DNA from: Lentisphaerota bacterium
GTDB taxonomy: Bacteria > Verrucomicrobiota > Lentisphaeria > Oligosphaerales > Oligosphaeraceae
DNA length: 6,344 nt
Assembly (NCBI GenBank): GCA_012800565.1
Contig: JAAZIZ010000034.1
Location: 1-6,344, forward strand
Direction of reading: 5' to 3'
Shown here: positions 4,606-6,344 of the stretch, piece by piece
Layout of the letters: each line of letters opens with the position of its first letter
Numbering within the stretch: the stretch's first letter is position 1
The notes under the pieces: model-generated
Told to the model about the DNA's origin: nothing
Databases searched by the model: none
What the model saw: only the letters and a program-made list of their open reading frames with translations
Translations under genes and position numbers: made by a program

Positions 4606-6344
4606 TCAATCGATTTTAAGGCGGTATGTCCCGCCCAAGGTATAGGCATTATCTTTGTGCAAGAAATAGCTGTCATCCAGGATATTGTTTTTTGCCGCAG
4701 TGAAGGAGCTGTCAATCTGCATCAGCCCCAGAAAAAAGTCAAACAGCAGATCGGTGGTCAAGACCCGGCTGCGCAGGCGTTGGATGTTTGCGGCGAGGTG
4801 AGCGTTGGTTTCCCGGTTCAGGAATTCCGGGGCGATGTAAAGCCATAAAGGAATTTCCGTCATCAGCTGATTAAACACGCCTGGGCGCGGGTCATGGCCA
4901 ATGCCGGAGGCGACATCTTCCGAGTGGTCGGAAAGATAGCAGACCACCGCTGCTCCCCGGTCGCGGAAATAACTGGTGATCTGCTGAACCACCATGTCGT
5001 TGTAATGGATGCTTTTCTCATAGCTGGACATCGTGCTGTCCTGCAGATATCCCGGCGGATAGCATTTCTCGTAGGGGTAATGACTGCCCAGCAGCTGAAT
5101 CACAATCAATTCGCGGGCATGCAACTGGTCAGGCAGGAATTGCAGCAGGTCCCAGTCGGTTGGCGCATGGTCCAGGGTTGCCCGGACTTCCGGGAGATTG
5201 AAAATATCATCTGCCGAATGGGTAATCACTGCGGTCGGTGAATCCATCAGCACTGCCGCTCCCTGAGCCGAAAACCAGCGGGTGTGGAAGCCATTGTATT
5301 TGGCGATATCGAACAGCGACACGGCATTGCGCAGGGGCAGGTGCTTGTTATCATACTGATTCTGATCGGTGAGCATATATGCCAGACAGCGAATCGTCTG
5401 GGCATAAGGCGAATAGGCATGTTCAAATACAATAATTGAGCCAGTCTCCTGCAATTTCTTCTGCAAGGGCGTGGTAGGCTGTTCAGTGTACCCGTAAATT
5501 TCCATATAATGCTTGTTCAAGGACTCGCCAATCATAAGCACGAATATGCCGTCAGTCCCGGATTTTGGTTCGCCCTGCAGTTTTTCCTGGATGAAATGCT
5601 CATAGTCAGTGCGCACGGCCTTGAATTTCCAGTTTTCGTAAAAATATGCTGCCGGAGCACTCAGGAGCTTCAGCAGATTGGACGAATAGATTCTGCTTTG
5701 TCCCAGCACCAGAATGGCGCTGAAAAGCAGTATGCCGAACAGCCCGATGCCGATCCTCCGGGCAAGAACATTGGGAGTGATATTGACATCAGCCCGGGCG
5801 GTACTGCAGACAAACGAGGTGCAGAGCAGCGCGAAGCCGATGCCGGCGGCAAGAATAAGCAGATAGCGATGCTGCAATCTGCGAAAATATCCGGCCGCTT
5901 CGCTGAAATTCGTCTGGCAGACGGCAATAATGGCATCGTAGTCGAACGAGATATTCCCGCATAAGACATTGATGAGCATCAGAAAACAGAGGAGAGCCAA
6001 GGTATGGACGATGATCTCGAAACCATATTGGAAGACACGATAGGGCAGTGACTGATTGCGCTTCGCCGGTAACAGACAATGAACCTGCAGCAAAATTGCG
6101 GCGCTGGTAAAAATGATAAAGTATTGCGACAGGAAGTAGGCGAGATTCTTCATGGGAGAATTCAGCAGATCGGCAGCGATGGCCAGATAGGGCAGGAACA
6201 CATACACAAGATGCATTTTGCCGTTTTTGCCCTCGACCAATGCGGCCGCAGTAGCGGACCACCCCAGTAAAGCTCCCAATGATAAGATAGTGGTAGTGGG
6301 ATAGAAATTGCGATCCAGCGCATAAATACGGAAATAAAACAGCA
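4606..6344 (-). CDS. Phosphoethanolamine transferase, EptA/CptA-like (5' end outside window)
   Basis: An inner-membrane enzyme that moves phosphoethanolamine from phosphatidylethanolamine to lipid A, core sugars or another periplasmic glycan. Residues here are counted from the TTG at 6277-6279. The first ~200 residues hold five or six hydrophobic helices (about 24-40, 45-67, 83-106, 138-158, 173-193, perhaps one earlier). The rest is a sulfatase-fold periplasmic domain: IGES with metal-binding Glu252, candidate nucleophile Thr295 in AQTIRCL, LGSHYPY with His400, SDHSED with Asp451 and His452, and GHD with His462. All expected metal and substrate residues are present. The GESLNKHYMEIYGY...TTP pattern is closer to CptA and relatives than to classical EptA (GETAR). 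The frame stays open for 21 more codons from the TTG to the edge, so the gene starts beyond 6344; 578 or more residues agrees with the 577 of E. coli CptA. The last partial codon ends in TG, so a start right at the edge is possible. The acceptor is not known. Confidence 0.88.
   Translation of the reverse strand, partial: LFYFRIYALDRNFYPTTTILSLGALLGWSATAAALVEGKNGKMHLVYVFLPYLAIAADLLNSPMKNLAYFLSQYFIIFTSAAILLQVHCLLPAKRNQSLPYRVFQYGFEIIVHTLALLCFLMLINVLCGNISFDYDAIIAVCQTNFSEAAGYFRRLQHRYLLILAAGIGFALLCTSFVCSTARADVNITPNVLARRIGIGLFGILLFSAILVLGQSRIYSSNLLKLLSAPAAYFYENWKFKAVRTDYEHFIQEKLQGEPKSGTDGIFVLMIGESLNKHYMEIYGYTEQPTTPLQKKLQETGSIIVFEHAYSPYAQTIRCLAYMLTDQNQYDNKHLPLRNAVSLFDIAKYNGFHTRWFSAQGAAVLMDSPTAVITHSADDIFNLPEVRATLDHAPTDWDLLQFLPDQLHARELIVIQLLGSHYPYEKCYPPGYLQDSTMSSYEKSIHYNDMVVQQITSYFRDRGAAVVCYLSDHSEDVASGIGHDPRPGVFNQLMTEIPLWLYIAPEFLNRETNAHLAANIQRLRSRVLTTDLLFDFFLGLMQIDSSFTAAKNNILDDSYFLHKDNAYTLGGTYRLKID

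Overview
The window holds four protein-coding genes in two blocks that face each other, plus a left-edge stretch of about 300 bases without a convincing gene. On the plus strand are an FAD-dependent oxidoreductase (309-1643) and an IclR-family transcription regulator (1774-2493). On the minus strand, reading right to left, are a membrane-bound phosphoethanolamine transferase of the EptA/CptA type (6344 to 4606, with its 5' end beyond the window) and a large glycoside-hydrolase-like protein (4569 to 2581). The two blocks converge on an 87-base spacer (2494-2580). No rRNA, tRNA, CRISPR array or insertion sequence is visible.

Organism: base composition is moderate, genes are well separated, and ribosome binding sites are of ordinary AGGAG/GGAAAGG type. 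A phosphoethanolamine transferase implies a Gram-negative envelope with lipopolysaccharide or a similar phosphoglycan. The mix of a PF12831-type FAD oxidoreductase, an IclR regulator and a large leaderless hydrolase-like protein, together with a perfect nine-base tandem repeat between genes, recalls the sugar-degrading members of the PVC superphylum (Lentisphaerota/Victivallales and relatives). This is a guess from style, not proof.

Layout: positions 1-39 are four and one third perfect copies of a 9-base unit running off the left edge. From 40 to 308 no gene is convincing, but the last 115 bases before the oxidoreductase carry two inverted repeats (196-220 and 233-248) and a repeated CAAACAGG motif around the ribosome binding site and start codon. 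The 16-base dyad at 233-248 is the best candidate operator, and the IclR protein encoded next door is the obvious candidate to bind it. The oxidoreductase and IclR genes lie 130 bases apart and may be one transcription unit or a regulator with its target. The transferase and hydrolase-like genes are 36 bases apart on the same strand and probably co-transcribed. Nothing in the sequence ties their functions together, although both could act on glycans.

No clearly new multi-gene system was found. The points most worth following up are the nine-base tandem repeat, the dyad upstream of the oxidoreductase, and the large hydrolase-like protein with its CxCxxC motif.
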